This document shows, in pieces, positions 34,569 through 43,816 of a stretch of DNA of 64,000 bases. Position numbers and translations under genes: made by a program. Location: the NCBI GenBank assembly GCA_002295635.1, contig DBHK01000023.1:65602-129601 (forward strand). The letters are read 5' to 3'. Origin of the DNA: UBA830 sp002295635. Its GTDB lineage: Bacteria; Pseudomonadota; Alphaproteobacteria; MPNO01; UBA830. The notes beneath the pieces are model-generated. The model ran no database searches and had not been told where the DNA came from. It saw only the letters and a program-made list of their open reading frames with translations. How positions within the stretch are numbered: the first letter of the stretch is position 1; each line of letters starts with the position of its first letter.

Positions 34569-37244
34569 TCAATCACCCCGGGTACGCAACGTGGCTTGGG
34601 CTGCAGAAAGACGGGCTATCGGCACTCGGTAAGGAGAACAGGAAACGTAATCCAATCCAATTTCAGAACAGAAATGGACAGACGCGGGTTCACCACCGTG
34701 TTCACCACAAATGCCAAGCTTGATCCCCGGACGTGTTTCACGCCCCCGATCGACACTTAGCTTTATCAGCTCGCCGACGCCATCCACGTCTATGGAAACG
34801 AACGGATCGATATCAAATATGCCAAGTCGCTCGTATGCCTTCAGTAACCCCGCTGTATCGTCTCGGGATAATCCAAACGTAGTTTGCGTTAAGTCGTTAG
34901 TCCCAAAGGAAAAAAACTCAGCACCCTCCGCTATGTCCCCTGCTCGCAATGCAGCTCTCGGTAACTCAATCATAGTTCCGACGAGATATGGTACCGTGAC
35001 CCCGGTTTCCTTAAACACCTGGGTAGCAATGGCGTCGATCCGTTCCCGAACAAACTCGAATTCCATTTTGTCGGCTACGAGGGGGATCATTACCTCTGGT
35101 TCAACTGGCGAATCGACATCCCCCGATGCCTCTACGGCCGCTTCGAAAATCGCCCGAGCCTGCATTTCTGAGATTTCAGGATATGTCACGCCAAGTCTGC
35201 AGCCACGATGACCTAGCATAGGGTTGACCTCGGCCAACTCTCTGGCTCGAACCCTTAGATCCTCAGCTGATACCCCGGAAGCCTCTGCAACTTTCTGTAT
35301 TTCCTCGGCGGTATGGGGCAGAAATTCATGTAGCGGTGGGTCAAGTAGGCGGATCGTAACTGGCTTACCCGCCATAATCCGGAACAGCTCGACAAAATCC
35401 TGACGCTGCATTGGCAAAATCTTATCAAGCGCTAAGCGGCGGCCCTCTTCGTCTTTGGCAAGGATCATCTCCCGAACTGCGACAATACGTTCCGTATCGA
35501 AAAACATATGCTCGGTACGGCAGAGGCCGATGCCTTCAGCACCGAAATTTACAGCCGTCTGCGCATCAAGCGGTGTCTCCGCATTAGTTCGGACGCGTAA
35601 GTCGCGTACATCGTCAACCCAAGACATCAGCTCAACAAAATCTCCAGACATCTCCGGTTGCAATGTCGGCACTTCACCCGATATGACCTCGCCAGAGGTT
35701 CCGTCAATCGTCAGGATGTCTCCGGCTGAGATTTCTCGGCCCATAACTGTCATTGTTTGGGTTTCGTAGTCTATTCTGAGATCACCCGCCCCAGAAACGC
35801 AGGGACGTCCCATGCCACGCGCAACTACCGCCGCATGACTGGTCATACCACCTCGACTTGTGAGAATGCCCTGCGCCGCATGCATACCGTGGATATCTTC
35901 CGGGCTAGTTTCGATGCGGACGAGAATAACTTTCTCTCCTTCGGCAGATTTTAACTCTGCCTTATCCGCCGAGAACACAACTTTTCCTGATGCCGCACCC
36001 GGCGACGCAGGCAAACCCCGTGTCAGAAGGTCGCGCGCTGCATCCGGATCTAGTGTTGGGTGCAAAAGCTGATCGAGCGAATCAGGATCAACGCGAGAAA
36101 TCGCTTCGTTCCGAGTAATAAGGCCTTCTTGAACCATCTCACAGGCAATTTTTAGTGCTGCTTTAGCAGTCCGCTTGCCCGACCGAGTTTGCAACATCCA
36201 AAGCTTATTCTGCTGGACCGTAAACTCAATATCTTGCATATCTCGGTAATGTTCTTCGAGTTTCCGCCGCACCTCTTCTAGCTGCCTGAACACATCGGGC
36301 ATCACTTCTTCCATCGCCGGAAGATCAGAGCCCTGCTCCTCTTTGCCAGAAACCGTTAGATGTTGCGGGGTACGAATACCGGCAACTACGTCCTCACCTT
36401 GGGCGTTTACAAGATACTCTCCATAAAAGTTGTTCCGCCCGTCCGACGGATCTCGGGTGAATGCGACACCAGTTGCGCAGTCGTCCCCCATATTGCCGAA
36501 CACCATCGCCTGAACATTGACCGCCGTACCCCAGTTCTCTGGGATATTGTGCAATCTTCGATAAGTATGGGCGCGGTCGTTTTGCCAACTACCAAAAACC
36601 GCGGTGATAGCGCCCCATAACTGATCCCGCGGGTCCTGAGGAAAAATACGGCCGGTCTCATCCTCTACCCTTTCCATAAATCCGGTTGCGACCGCCTTCC
36701 AGTCATCGGCATCAAGATCAGTATCGAGTGCAACACCTCTCATCATTTTTTGGGTATCGATAATCTCTTCGAAATTGTCGTGATTGACGCCAAGCACAAC
36801 GTCGCCATACATCTGGATAAAACGTCGATATGAATCCCACGCGAACCGCGCGTCGCCACTTTTCACCGACAGGCCTATTACAGTGGCATCATTTAGGCCA
36901 AGATTGAGGACAGTATCCATCATACCAGGCATTGATACCCGCGCGCCGGATCGAACAGACACCAGGAGCGGATTATCAGGATCGCCGAATCTGGCACCAA
37001 CGGTTTCCTCAACAAACTCCAGCGCCGCCTCAACCTGACCAGATAGATCAGAGGGATATGTCTCACTGCCCTCATAATAGGCGGCACACAGCTCTGTATT
37101 TATCGTAAAGCCAGGCGGAACAGGAAGCCCCAGAGACGACATCTCAGCTAGATTCGCGCCCTTGCCACCGAGTAGGTTTTTCATATCGGCAGCACCTTCT
37201 GTACTGCCACCCCCGAATTTAAATACCCATTGTACTCCGCTCAT
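34569..37244 (-). CDS. ppdK: Pyruvate phosphate dikinase
   Basis: Interconverts pyruvate, ATP and phosphate with phosphoenolpyruvate, AMP and pyrophosphate; in bacteria it feeds gluconeogenesis or glycolysis. The 891-residue length is normal. Domains in order: ATP-grasp N-terminal half starting WVFKFGGG and KNLLGGKGANLAEMSSLGLPVPPGF, the swivelling phosphohistidine domain with His470 in GGMTSHAAVVARGMG, and the PEP-binding TIM barrel with GTMIELPRAAL, FFSFGTNDLTQTTFGLSRDD and the catalytic Cys846 in GICGEHGGEP. It follows glyS by 3 bp on the same strand, so glyQ-glyS-ppdK appear to form an operon. Confidence 0.97.
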   Translation of the reverse strand: MSGVQWVFKFGGGSTEGAADMKNLLGGKGANLAEMSSLGLPVPPGFTINTELCAAYYEGSETYPSDLSGQVEAALEFVEETVGARFGDPDNPLLVSVRSGARVSMPGMMDTVLNLGLNDATVIGLSVKSGDARFAWDSYRRFIQMYGDVVLGVNHDNFEEIIDTQKMMRGVALDTDLDADDWKAVATGFMERVEDETGRIFPQDPRDQLWGAITAVFGSWQNDRAHTYRRLHNIPENWGTAVNVQAMVFGNMGDDCATGVAFTRDPSDGRNNFYGEYLVNAQGEDVVAGIRTPQHLTVSGKEEQGSDLPAMEEVMPDVFRQLEEVRRKLEEHYRDMQDIEFTVQQNKLWMLQTRSGKRTAKAALKIACEMVQEGLITRNEAISRVDPDSLDQLLHPTLDPDAARDLLTRGLPASPGAASGKVVFSADKAELKSAEGEKVILVRIETSPEDIHGMHAAQGILTSRGGMTSHAAVVARGMGRPCVSGAGDLRIDYETQTMTVMGREISAGDILTIDGTSGEVISGEVPTLQPEMSGDFVELMSWVDDVRDLRVRTNAETPLDAQTAVNFGAEGIGLCRTEHMFFDTERIVAVREMILAKDEEGRRLALDKILPMQRQDFVELFRIMAGKPVTIRLLDPPLHEFLPHTAEEIQKVAEASGVSAEDLRVRARELAEVNPMLGHRGCRLGVTYPEISEMQARAIFEAAVEASGDVDSPVEPEVMIPLVADKMEFEFVRERIDAIATQVFKETGVTVPYLVGTMIELPRAALRAGDIAEGAEFFSFGTNDLTQTTFGLSRDDTAGLLKAYERLGIFDIDPFVSIDVDGVGELIKLSVDRGRETRPGIKLGICGEHGGEPASVHFCSEIGLDYVSCSPYRVPIARLSAAQATLRTRGD

Positions 37245-37247
37245 ACG

Positions 37248-39347
37248 CTAGCCCTCTATACAACCGAAATCGGCAATTTCGCCGAGGGTAGAACGGAGCT
37301 GCGCTAGCAACCTCAGGCGGTTATCCCGAAGATCGGCGTCATCCGAATTGACAGTAACCTTATCGAAGAACAGATCGACAGGCACTCGCAGACTCGCCAG
37401 CGCTTCCATCGCTGCAACGTATTTTTCTTGGTCGATTGCCTTGCTGGCGCTTAAAGCGGACCCTGAAAGCGCCTCGACGAGGTTATGTTCCTCAACCTGT
37501 ACAAGTTTATCGACTAAAATATCTCCATCAAAGGGCCTGTTATCCTTCTTTTCTTCTATTGCAACAATGTTCGCGGCTCGTTTGTAAGCCGCAAGGAGGT
37601 TCTCGCCGTCAGCAGTAGCGAGAAATCCAGACAAGGCGTCAACACGCGCCAAAACGCGCAATAGATCGTCCTCGCGACCCAGTGAAAAAATAGCATCAAT
37701 ATGATCGGATCTTACGCCACGCCCACGTAGATGCACTTTTAGACGGTCAGCAAAGAAATCAAGCAGTTCGAATTCAACAGACTTTTGCCTGTGACCATCA
37801 ACGAACGTATTCTGGAAATCGGGTACGGTTTCCGAATACCCTGAACAGGCCTTCATAATGGTCTCCCTCAATGGCAACCGCAGGCTGTTCTCCAGTACCA
37901 GCCGGATGATTCCAAGTGCCGCGCGACGGAGCGCATAAGGATCACGCGAACCTGTAGGTTTTTCGTTAATCGCAAAGAACCCGACCAGTGTATCGAGTTT
38001 ATCGGCCAAAGCGACGGCAATGGAAATCGGAGCCTGTGGACAATCATCACCCGGCCCTGCCGGGGAATAGTGATCCGCGATGGCTTTCGCTACAGCCGCA
38101 TCTTCGCCGTCATTCAAAGCGTAATAGTGGCCCATAGTTCCCTGTAGTGTAGGAAACTCACAAACCATCTCACTTACTAAGTCGGTTTTGGATAGGTGTG
38201 CAGCGCGCATGGCCTTCTCGGCGTCGCAATCGGCAATAAACCTTGCAAGTTCGCCCGAAAGCGCGGTCACCCGTTCAACTTTCTGCGCCATCGTACCGAG
38301 CCTTGCATGGAACACGCTATCGGCTAACGCCGGACTCCGACTTTCCAGGGTCTTCACGCGGTCCTGGTCCCAGAAAAAGTTAGCGTCCGACAGTCGGGCG
38401 CGCAGCACACGCTCATTACCTGCAACAACAGATTTTCCACCATCCTTCGTCTCTGTATTACTAACCAGTATAAAGCGCGGCGCGAGCGAACCGTCTTTAT
38501 TCAACAAAGAAAAATATTTTTGATGCGCCCGCATAGATGTGATCAAGACTTCTTCCGGTACATCCATGAAAGTTTCATCGATCCGACCCATCATTACCAC
38601 GGGCCACTCCACCAGTCCGGCCACCTCCTCTAGGAGGCCCGGATCATTCCGCAAGCTCAGTCCTTCATCATCTGCCGCTTTCTTGGCGCCATCAAGTATA
38701 AGAGACTTGCGTTTTTCGCGATCAAGTACGACGTAGGCATCGCGCAGTTTATTCTCGTAATCGGCGAATGATTCTACAGAAAAGGGTTTTGGGGCCAGGA
38801 AACGATGTCCTGACGTCACATCACCGCAGGAAACGTTATTTCGGGTTTCGACACTAAGCTTTTTCCCCCCAAATATGCATAAAATTCGTTCCAGAGAGCG
38901 CACCCAGCGCATTGGTCCTGCACCCCATCTCATAGATTTTTGCCAAGGCAGATTTTCGATCACATCTGACAATAATCTGGACAAAACGAGAGAGGTCGCG
39001 GCGCCCGCATTTTCGACCACCACAAAGAGAAACGTGCCTTTTTCTAGTTTGCGTTCCTCGCACTCTTCGCGGGTGACACCATTCGCTTTCAAAAAACCTT
39101 CAATCGCCGCGGGTGGTGCATTAGTTTTTGGTCCGCGTTTTTCTTCTGACACGTCGGCTTGCTTTTCGGGCAATCCCTCCACAACAAGTACCAATCTCCG
39201 CGGGGTAACAAAAGTATGGATATTGGCGTAGTCTAGGCTAGCATCTCTCAAACTGGTCGCGATAATACGTTCTAGATCATCCGCAGCGCGGGCTTGCATA
39301 CGTGCGGGAATTTCTTCAGAAAATAGTTCTAGCAGGAGTTCAGACAT
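37248..39347 (-). CDS. glyS: Glycyl-tRNA synthetase beta subunit
   Basis: The tRNA-recognition subunit of the alpha2beta2 glycyl-tRNA synthetase, 699 residues from the ATG at 39347 (MSELLLELFSEEIPARMQ), which is the usual family N-terminus. A longer reading to 39398 enters glyQ and was rejected. Typical segments include FVTPRRLVLVVEGLPEKQ, KSMRWGAG, FSLLNKDGSLAPRFILVSN and DLVSEMVCEFPTLQGTMGHYYA; KLDTLVGFFAINEKPTGSRDPYALRRAALGI gives the HD-like helical domain. It starts 2 bp after the glyQ stop. Confidence 0.97.
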   Translation of the reverse strand: MSELLLELFSEEIPARMQARAADDLERIIATSLRDASLDYANIHTFVTPRRLVLVVEGLPEKQADVSEEKRGPKTNAPPAAIEGFLKANGVTREECEERKLEKGTFLFVVVENAGAATSLVLSRLLSDVIENLPWQKSMRWGAGPMRWVRSLERILCIFGGKKLSVETRNNVSCGDVTSGHRFLAPKPFSVESFADYENKLRDAYVVLDREKRKSLILDGAKKAADDEGLSLRNDPGLLEEVAGLVEWPVVMMGRIDETFMDVPEEVLITSMRAHQKYFSLLNKDGSLAPRFILVSNTETKDGGKSVVAGNERVLRARLSDANFFWDQDRVKTLESRSPALADSVFHARLGTMAQKVERVTALSGELARFIADCDAEKAMRAAHLSKTDLVSEMVCEFPTLQGTMGHYYALNDGEDAAVAKAIADHYSPAGPGDDCPQAPISIAVALADKLDTLVGFFAINEKPTGSRDPYALRRAALGIIRLVLENSLRLPLRETIMKACSGYSETVPDFQNTFVDGHRQKSVEFELLDFFADRLKVHLRGRGVRSDHIDAIFSLGREDDLLRVLARVDALSGFLATADGENLLAAYKRAANIVAIEEKKDNRPFDGDILVDKLVQVEEHNLVEALSGSALSASKAIDQEKYVAAMEALASLRVPVDLFFDKVTVNSDDADLRDNRLRLLAQLRSTLGEIADFGCIEG

Positions 39348-39349
39348 GG

Positions 39350-40237
39350 CTAATCCACTGGCTCGTTGGCTGCTGTGACCCCTAGCCATGCCTCGCAACT
39401 ACCCTTTGCCAGTGCTCGGACCCGGCCGATATAGGAAGCGCGTTCAGTGACGCTGATAGCGTTTCGAGCATCTAATAGATTAAAGAGGTGGCTAGCTTTT
39501 ATGCACTGGTCGTAGGCAGGCAATGGAAGTCGTTCTAGCAGCAGCGCGTGACATTCAGTCTCTACGTATTCGAACTGGCTAAACAGTTTTTCCGTGTCGG
39601 CATACTCGAAGTTATACGCTGAGAATTCCCTTTCAGCGCGCATGAACACATCACCATATGATACGCCCCCGCCGTTGAAATCTATATCATAGACGTTCTC
39701 CACGCCCTGAATATACATGGCGAGCCGTTCAAGGCCGTAAGTCAGTTCGACAGAAACAGGGTCACACTCAATACCGCCAACCTGTTGAAAATATGTAAAT
39801 TGGCTGACCTCCATTCCGTCGCACCAGACTTCCCATCCGAGTCCGGCGGCACCGAGAGTCGGGCTTTCCCAGTCATCTTCAACGAACCGAATGTCGTGGT
39901 ACTCGGGATTAACGCCGAGGTGACGAAGCGAATCGATATAGAGATCTTGGCTGTTAAAAGGGGACGGCTTAAGAATTACTTGGTATTGGTAGTAATGCTG
40001 CAGCCTGTTGGGATTCTTCCCATAGCGTCCGTCTCTAGGTCGCCGTGATGGTTGTACGTAGGCTGCCTTCCACGCTTCCGGCCCGAGCGCACGCAGGATT
40101 GTCGCAGGATGGAATGTCCCAGCACCTACCTCCATATCGTAAGGCTGCAGGATTAGACACCCGTGCTGTGCCCAGTAGGCATGGAGCCTTAGGATCAGTG
40201 ATTGGAAAGATGTGTCGGCAGGGTCGTTCTGCGACAT
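39350..40237 (-). CDS. glyQ: Glycyl-tRNA synthetase alpha subunit
   Basis: The catalytic alpha subunit that activates glycine with ATP and charges tRNA-Gly, 295 residues, family-normal length. Signature stretches are QSLILRLHAYWAQHGCLILQPYDMEVGAGTFHPATILRALGP and YVQPSRRPRDGRYGKNPNRLQHYYQYQVILKPSP (class II motifs), and GLGWEVWCDGMEVSQFTYFQQVGG. First gene of glyQ-glyS-ppdK. The upstream region carries a CRP-like palindrome (40321-40336). Confidence 0.98.
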   Translation of the reverse strand: MSQNDPADTSFQSLILRLHAYWAQHGCLILQPYDMEVGAGTFHPATILRALGPEAWKAAYVQPSRRPRDGRYGKNPNRLQHYYQYQVILKPSPFNSQDLYIDSLRHLGVNPEYHDIRFVEDDWESPTLGAAGLGWEVWCDGMEVSQFTYFQQVGGIECDPVSVELTYGLERLAMYIQGVENVYDIDFNGGGVSYGDVFMRAEREFSAYNFEYADTEKLFSQFEYVETECHALLLERLPLPAYDQCIKASHLFNLLDARNAISVTERASYIGRVRALAKGSCEAWLGVTAANEPVD

Positions 40238-40320
40238 GGCATAACACTCAGGCCCATGAGATGAAATTGTTTTGCAAAATACGGGCGGTCAAGAGTCGGG
40301 TCAACGGCTCGCTGAGAAAC

Positions 40321-40336
40321 TGTGATCTTAATCACA
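40321..40336. promoter_or_regulatory. CRP/FNR-family-like operator upstream of glyQ
   Basis: TGTGATCTTAATCACA is a perfect match to the TGTGA-N6-TCACA dyad bound by CRP-type regulators. It lies 84-99 bp upstream of the glyQ start codon. A similar site is found before the cytochrome c gene at 54871. Binding is inferred only. Confidence 0.5.
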
Positions 40337-40447
40337 AACAATGCAAGGCTCACCATTGGGACAATCTGAATGCAAATTTCCTCAATCAGCACCTGAAACG
40401 CTGAAGGTTTGCGGAGTAGAACAGGCCAAGTCGCAAGTTATTCTGAA

Positions 40448-40462
40448 CTCCTTCTTAAGGAG
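40448..40462. repeat. Short inverted repeat containing an AAGGAGG element
   Basis: CTCCTT-CTT-AAGGAG is a 6-bp dyad in the glyQ / radical SAM intergenic gap. On the plus strand the right arm reads AAGGAGG, a perfect Shine-Dalgarno core, but no start codon follows at a usable distance, so its role is unclear. Confidence 0.25.
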
Positions 40463-40505
40463 GTAAGATCGAATCTCTCGATAGTATTAATAAATGAGTA
40501 AATAC

Positions 40506-41594
40506 CTAGTCTTGTCCTTTGCAACCTGCCCTTGACACAAACTCTTCCTTGCTGATCAGGGAAATTTCTCCGAAGGATTCTGCACGACGTTCATCATGGA
40601 TGCTGTTATAAAAGCCGCAAGATCTGCACACTTCACTGAACTTTCCGGATTCATGTTCTTCGACAATTTTAACCCATTTGGGGTTAACTGATGATAAAAT
40701 ATCTTGCAAAGATTCGAATTTAAGGTCGCCAAGTCGGAGTGTACCTCGAGGATCTCGGCATGCGCATGCATTCACCTCTCCGCTAGACGTCACCTGCACG
40801 CTGTCAAACGGCAGGCCGCACGGACCATTTCGGTAAAGATGACGTCCTTCCACAAGATTCATTTGGATATCGGCTATATCTTCTTTAGTAACGTCGCCAG
40901 CCCAATTATCGACCGTTGAACTAATGCTGACCTCGATACCAGCTGCACGCAATCTGAAAACTACGTCGAGGAGCCCATTCGAAATTTCTTTTTCTAGCTT
41001 AAAGGTGCGATAGGTTCTGAATGCAATCACAATTTTCAACCCATTTCTCCTGCGCTGCAGATGACGTTCCAATGTTTCGAGGTTCTCGACCAATCTGTTG
41101 AATTGGCTCTCCGTTCTCCCAGTTATTTTGACAAAACTCTCTAAGTCATGACCGTACAAGCTGATTTCAATAAAACGGCATTTTTTCATCGACAGAAGCG
41201 CTAAAATCATCCGCTCATCCGCGCCTACAAAATTCGTATAAAACAGGTGGGATTTTATGCTGCTATCCTCTATGTAACGAAGACGCTCGAGGATATTTCT
41301 ATCCATAAATACGTCGCCGTTTATTGGCGTCAGAGCAATTTCTTTGACTCCCAATTCTGACGCCTGATCAATACTTTGTCGGAATAATGCGTCGTCCATT
41401 ACCCCCCGCGGATGAAGATTTTTGGGATAGGTACAGAACTTGCATTTTAAATTACAAAAACTGACTGTTTCGACAAATAGCCGACTATATGGTGGTGGAA
41501 CGAATGTTCGGCCAAGAAATCTATTTTTATTTAAAATATAAAATGAATATACGTAACGCTTGATCCGCTCGACATAAGGTCTAAACCAGTCCAT
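40506..41594 (-). CDS. Radical SAM / SPASM-domain protein
   Basis: A 362-residue radical SAM enzyme. The [4Fe-4S] motif CNLKCKFC (CxxxCxxC, Cys47, 51 and 54) follows SRLFVETVSFC. The C-terminal SPASM-like region has cysteines in NGPCGLPFDSVQV, EVNACACRDP and EVCRSCGFYNS for auxiliary clusters. Such enzymes modify peptides, sugars or cofactors. No precursor peptide gene or other modification gene is visible nearby. The ATG at 41594 has AAGGA upstream; a TTG at 41612 is less likely. Sugar-nucleotide or peptide substrates are equally possible. Confidence 0.87.
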   Translation of the reverse strand: MDWFRPYVERIKRYVYSFYILNKNRFLGRTFVPPPYSRLFVETVSFCNLKCKFCTYPKNLHPRGVMDDALFRQSIDQASELGVKEIALTPINGDVFMDRNILERLRYIEDSSIKSHLFYTNFVGADERMILALLSMKKCRFIEISLYGHDLESFVKITGRTESQFNRLVENLETLERHLQRRRNGLKIVIAFRTYRTFKLEKEISNGLLDVVFRLRAAGIEVSISSTVDNWAGDVTKEDIADIQMNLVEGRHLYRNGPCGLPFDSVQVTSSGEVNACACRDPRGTLRLGDLKFESLQDILSSVNPKWVKIVEEHESGKFSEVCRSCGFYNSIHDERRAESFGEISLISKEEFVSRAGCKGQD

Positions 41595-41662
41595 TGAGGT
41601 TTCCTTAGTCAAAATTGTTTCGATCAGGCGTCTGATAAAGCATGTTGCTATTATCTAATCGG

Positions 41663-41869
41663 TCAATGGGGGCAAATATTGTGTCCACAATTTGACGGTC
41701 CCTCGGTCACAAAAACCCCACATATTTGGCACGCCGACACATCTTCACTTTCGATCCATTCTCGATTTAACTCATTAAGTCCTTCATTTATATCTCGGCC
41801 GTGGAATTTCTTGAAAAGATACCAGGCCGCACCGATGATCAGCAAAAGAACGATGAACTTTAGAAACAT
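41663..41869 (-). CDS. Small membrane-anchored zinc-ribbon-like protein (PP0621-like)
   Basis: A 68-residue protein with one membrane helix (FLKFIVLLLIIGAAWYLFKK) and a C-terminal CQICGVFV...NCGHNICPH segment, which looks like a small metal-binding knuckle. Length and layout (N-terminal helix, basic patch, C-terminal CxxCG) resemble the PP0621 family of unknown function. It starts 11 bp after the S49 peptidase stop on the same strand, so the two are likely coupled. Confidence 0.65.
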   Translation of the reverse strand: MFLKFIVLLLIIGAAWYLFKKFHGRDINEGLNELNREWIESEDVSACQICGVFVTEGPSNCGHNICPH

Positions 41870-41879
41870 GGTATCGATT

Positions 41880-42746
41880 CTATATCCGGTATCGTTTCCA
41901 CAGTGCCCAGTCGTCAATCGCTGATATTAGGTCTCCAGAATCGATAGACGACGCGCCTCCACGTAAGCGGCTGATCAGGCCCGGCCTTACACTGGCTCTG
42001 CAGAAAATTACCCTGTCACCAAAACGGTCGCGCATCTCCGATCGCATCTCAGCCAATCCATCGATTAGCCCGTTTTCCACTGCCTGATTGCCGGTCCAGA
42101 CATCTCCTGAGAAAAGCACCCCGTCGCTCGCCTTTAGGCGGTCACCACGCCGCCCATAGATATATGATTTAAAGTTTTCAAAAATATCCTCCTGTAATTC
42201 CCGTAGCCGATCGACGTCCTCAGATTTTTCATCCTGAAAAGGATCAAGCATACCCTTACGCTTGCCCGTCGAATATACGCGGCGTTCTATCCCGAAACGC
42301 TCTATCAGATCTGCAAACCCGAAACCCGCAGAAATCACTCCAATCGAACCGATGATCGAATTGGAATCGGCGAAGATCTCGTCTCCAGCGCATGCCAACC
42401 AGTAACCACCGGAAGCAGCTACGTCTTCGCAAAAAGAGATAACGGAGATCTGTTTTTCCTCCGCTAAGTCGCGGATCTGCCTGGCGATAAGGGCGCTTTG
42501 TACTGGAGACCCTCCCGGAGAATTGATCACGAGCGCAACCGCCCTCAGGTTTCTCCGAGCAAACAGCTTGGTTATGGCCCTCTCGTGACTTTCAAGGCTG
42601 AGACCCGTTCTGCCGGGTCCCGCCGATCGACCGATGACGCCGTCCAAACGCAAAACGCCTATCACAGGTGGTGGGTTTCGAAAGCGTTCGAAAGGTAGCT
42701 TCCTCAGTAAATCGCCTATGGCGTCCTTTATACTGTCGAGATTCAT
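41880..42746 (-). CDS. S49 family signal peptide peptidase-like protease (SppA/SohB-type)
   Basis: A 288-residue ClpP-fold protease of the short S49 type. The nucleophile serine is in DVAASGGYWLACAGDEIFA and the general-base lysine in YSTGKRKGMLDPF. VALVINSPGGSPVQSALIARQI is the oxyanion-hole region. Enzymes of this family cut signal peptides or other membrane segments. An obvious N-terminal membrane anchor is missing, although an amphipathic start (DLLRKLPFERF) could touch the membrane. It is followed closely by the PP0621-like gene and lies 16 bp downstream of the TrmN6-like gene. Confidence 0.9.
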   Translation of the reverse strand: MNLDSIKDAIGDLLRKLPFERFRNPPPVIGVLRLDGVIGRSAGPGRTGLSLESHERAITKLFARRNLRAVALVINSPGGSPVQSALIARQIRDLAEEKQISVISFCEDVAASGGYWLACAGDEIFADSNSIIGSIGVISAGFGFADLIERFGIERRVYSTGKRKGMLDPFQDEKSEDVDRLRELQEDIFENFKSYIYGRRGDRLKASDGVLFSGDVWTGNQAVENGLIDGLAEMRSEMRDRFGDRVIFCRASVRPGLISRLRGGASSIDSGDLISAIDDWALWKRYRI

Positions 42747-42762
42747 AGGATGATTATATCAC

Positions 42763-43569
42763 TTATTTTAGGGGACAGGCACCACCACGCAGGATTGCAT
42801 CTGCCTGCTCGGTATAGTTGCCATCTTCTTCATGAAGAACAAGTCCCGGCAACATTACCAACGGGGTTCGTATATCCTTGCGCGCACGAATGATTACACG
42901 TTTGGCTGCAACCCCCCTTTTGGGCCATAACGGAAACACCGTAATCTCTCCCGCTTTGCCCTGCATAAGTGATAGAATTTCGTCCAGCCGGTCAGCGCGG
43001 TGAATTAATGTTATAGTACCTTCAGCGCGAACCATACGCAGAAGGAACCCGATCCAGTCGCTCAGTCCCGCTTCCCCCTCTGAATTGGCTGTGGCGCGAC
43101 CTAGATCAGGTGACGAATTCGCGTCGTCGTTGCGGAGAAAAGGGGGATTTGCGATTGCGTGATCGAAACTGCCAGCCGCAACACGTGGTAACGGCCGCTC
43201 CAAATCCCCGATCATTACCTGGACGTTATCTGTCAATCCGTTCAGCCGAGCGTTGTCATTCGCAAGACGTACCATATCGGGCTGAATTTCGATGCCAGTA
43301 ACGCTACAGTTGGGCGCACGCCGCGCAAGACAGATCCCCGCAGTGCCATGTCCGGCACCAGCTTCCAGCACCCGGTCACCGGGTCGAGCATTAACTGATG
43401 CTGCCAACATGACCGGATCTATGCCAGCTCGATAACCATTTACAGGCTGACGAATAATTATCGACCCGTTTAAAAATGAGTCTTCGCTAAGACTCTCCGG
43501 CGGAGTTGACTTCGGCACCTCAGTCAACACGATCTCCCTTGTTAGGGTCTTGTAGAAGGCGGTGGACAC
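42763..43569 (-). CDS. tRNA1(Val) (adenine37-N6)-methyltransferase-like protein
   Basis: A 268-residue class I SAM-dependent methyltransferase. The start has FLNGSIIIRQPVNGYRAGIDPVMLAA, a hallmark of the TrmN6/YfiC group. SAM-binding motif I is VLEAGAGHGTAGICLA, followed by VTGIEIQPDMVRLANDNARLNG. The catalytic NPPF tetrad is in AIANPPFLRND, as in N6-adenine methyltransferases. Likely methylates A37 of tRNA-Val, but other NPPF substrates (rRNA or protein glutamine) are possible. It is divergent from polyprenyl synthase, an arrangement seen often in alphaproteobacteria. Confidence 0.87.
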   Translation of the reverse strand: MSTAFYKTLTREIVLTEVPKSTPPESLSEDSFLNGSIIIRQPVNGYRAGIDPVMLAASVNARPGDRVLEAGAGHGTAGICLARRAPNCSVTGIEIQPDMVRLANDNARLNGLTDNVQVMIGDLERPLPRVAAGSFDHAIANPPFLRNDDANSSPDLGRATANSEGEAGLSDWIGFLLRMVRAEGTITLIHRADRLDEILSLMQGKAGEITVFPLWPKRGVAAKRVIIRARKDIRTPLVMLPGLVLHEEDGNYTEQADAILRGGACPLK

Positions 43570-43816
43570 GATAATATTTCTTATTCACAACCATGGCTCT
43601 CAGTCGGATCGCATCGACGCTTCCCTCAATTCTACTCTTATATTTATTAAAAATCACGATCGAAGCGCCCGCCGATTCGAGTAACTCTCCGTTTTACAAC
43701 AAAAGTACCATTTCATTAGATATAAGTATTTCTTTCAAGCATCTTCCATCTTGACCGACACCTTACCCGAACTATGTTCCGTACATGTATCAGAAACGTC
43801 AACATCCGAGGTTTCC

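Noticed and set aside
34711..35211. 166-codon plus-strand frame
   Set aside because: Antisense to the strongly conserved ppdK coding sequence; serine- and arginine-rich translation typical of a shadow frame.
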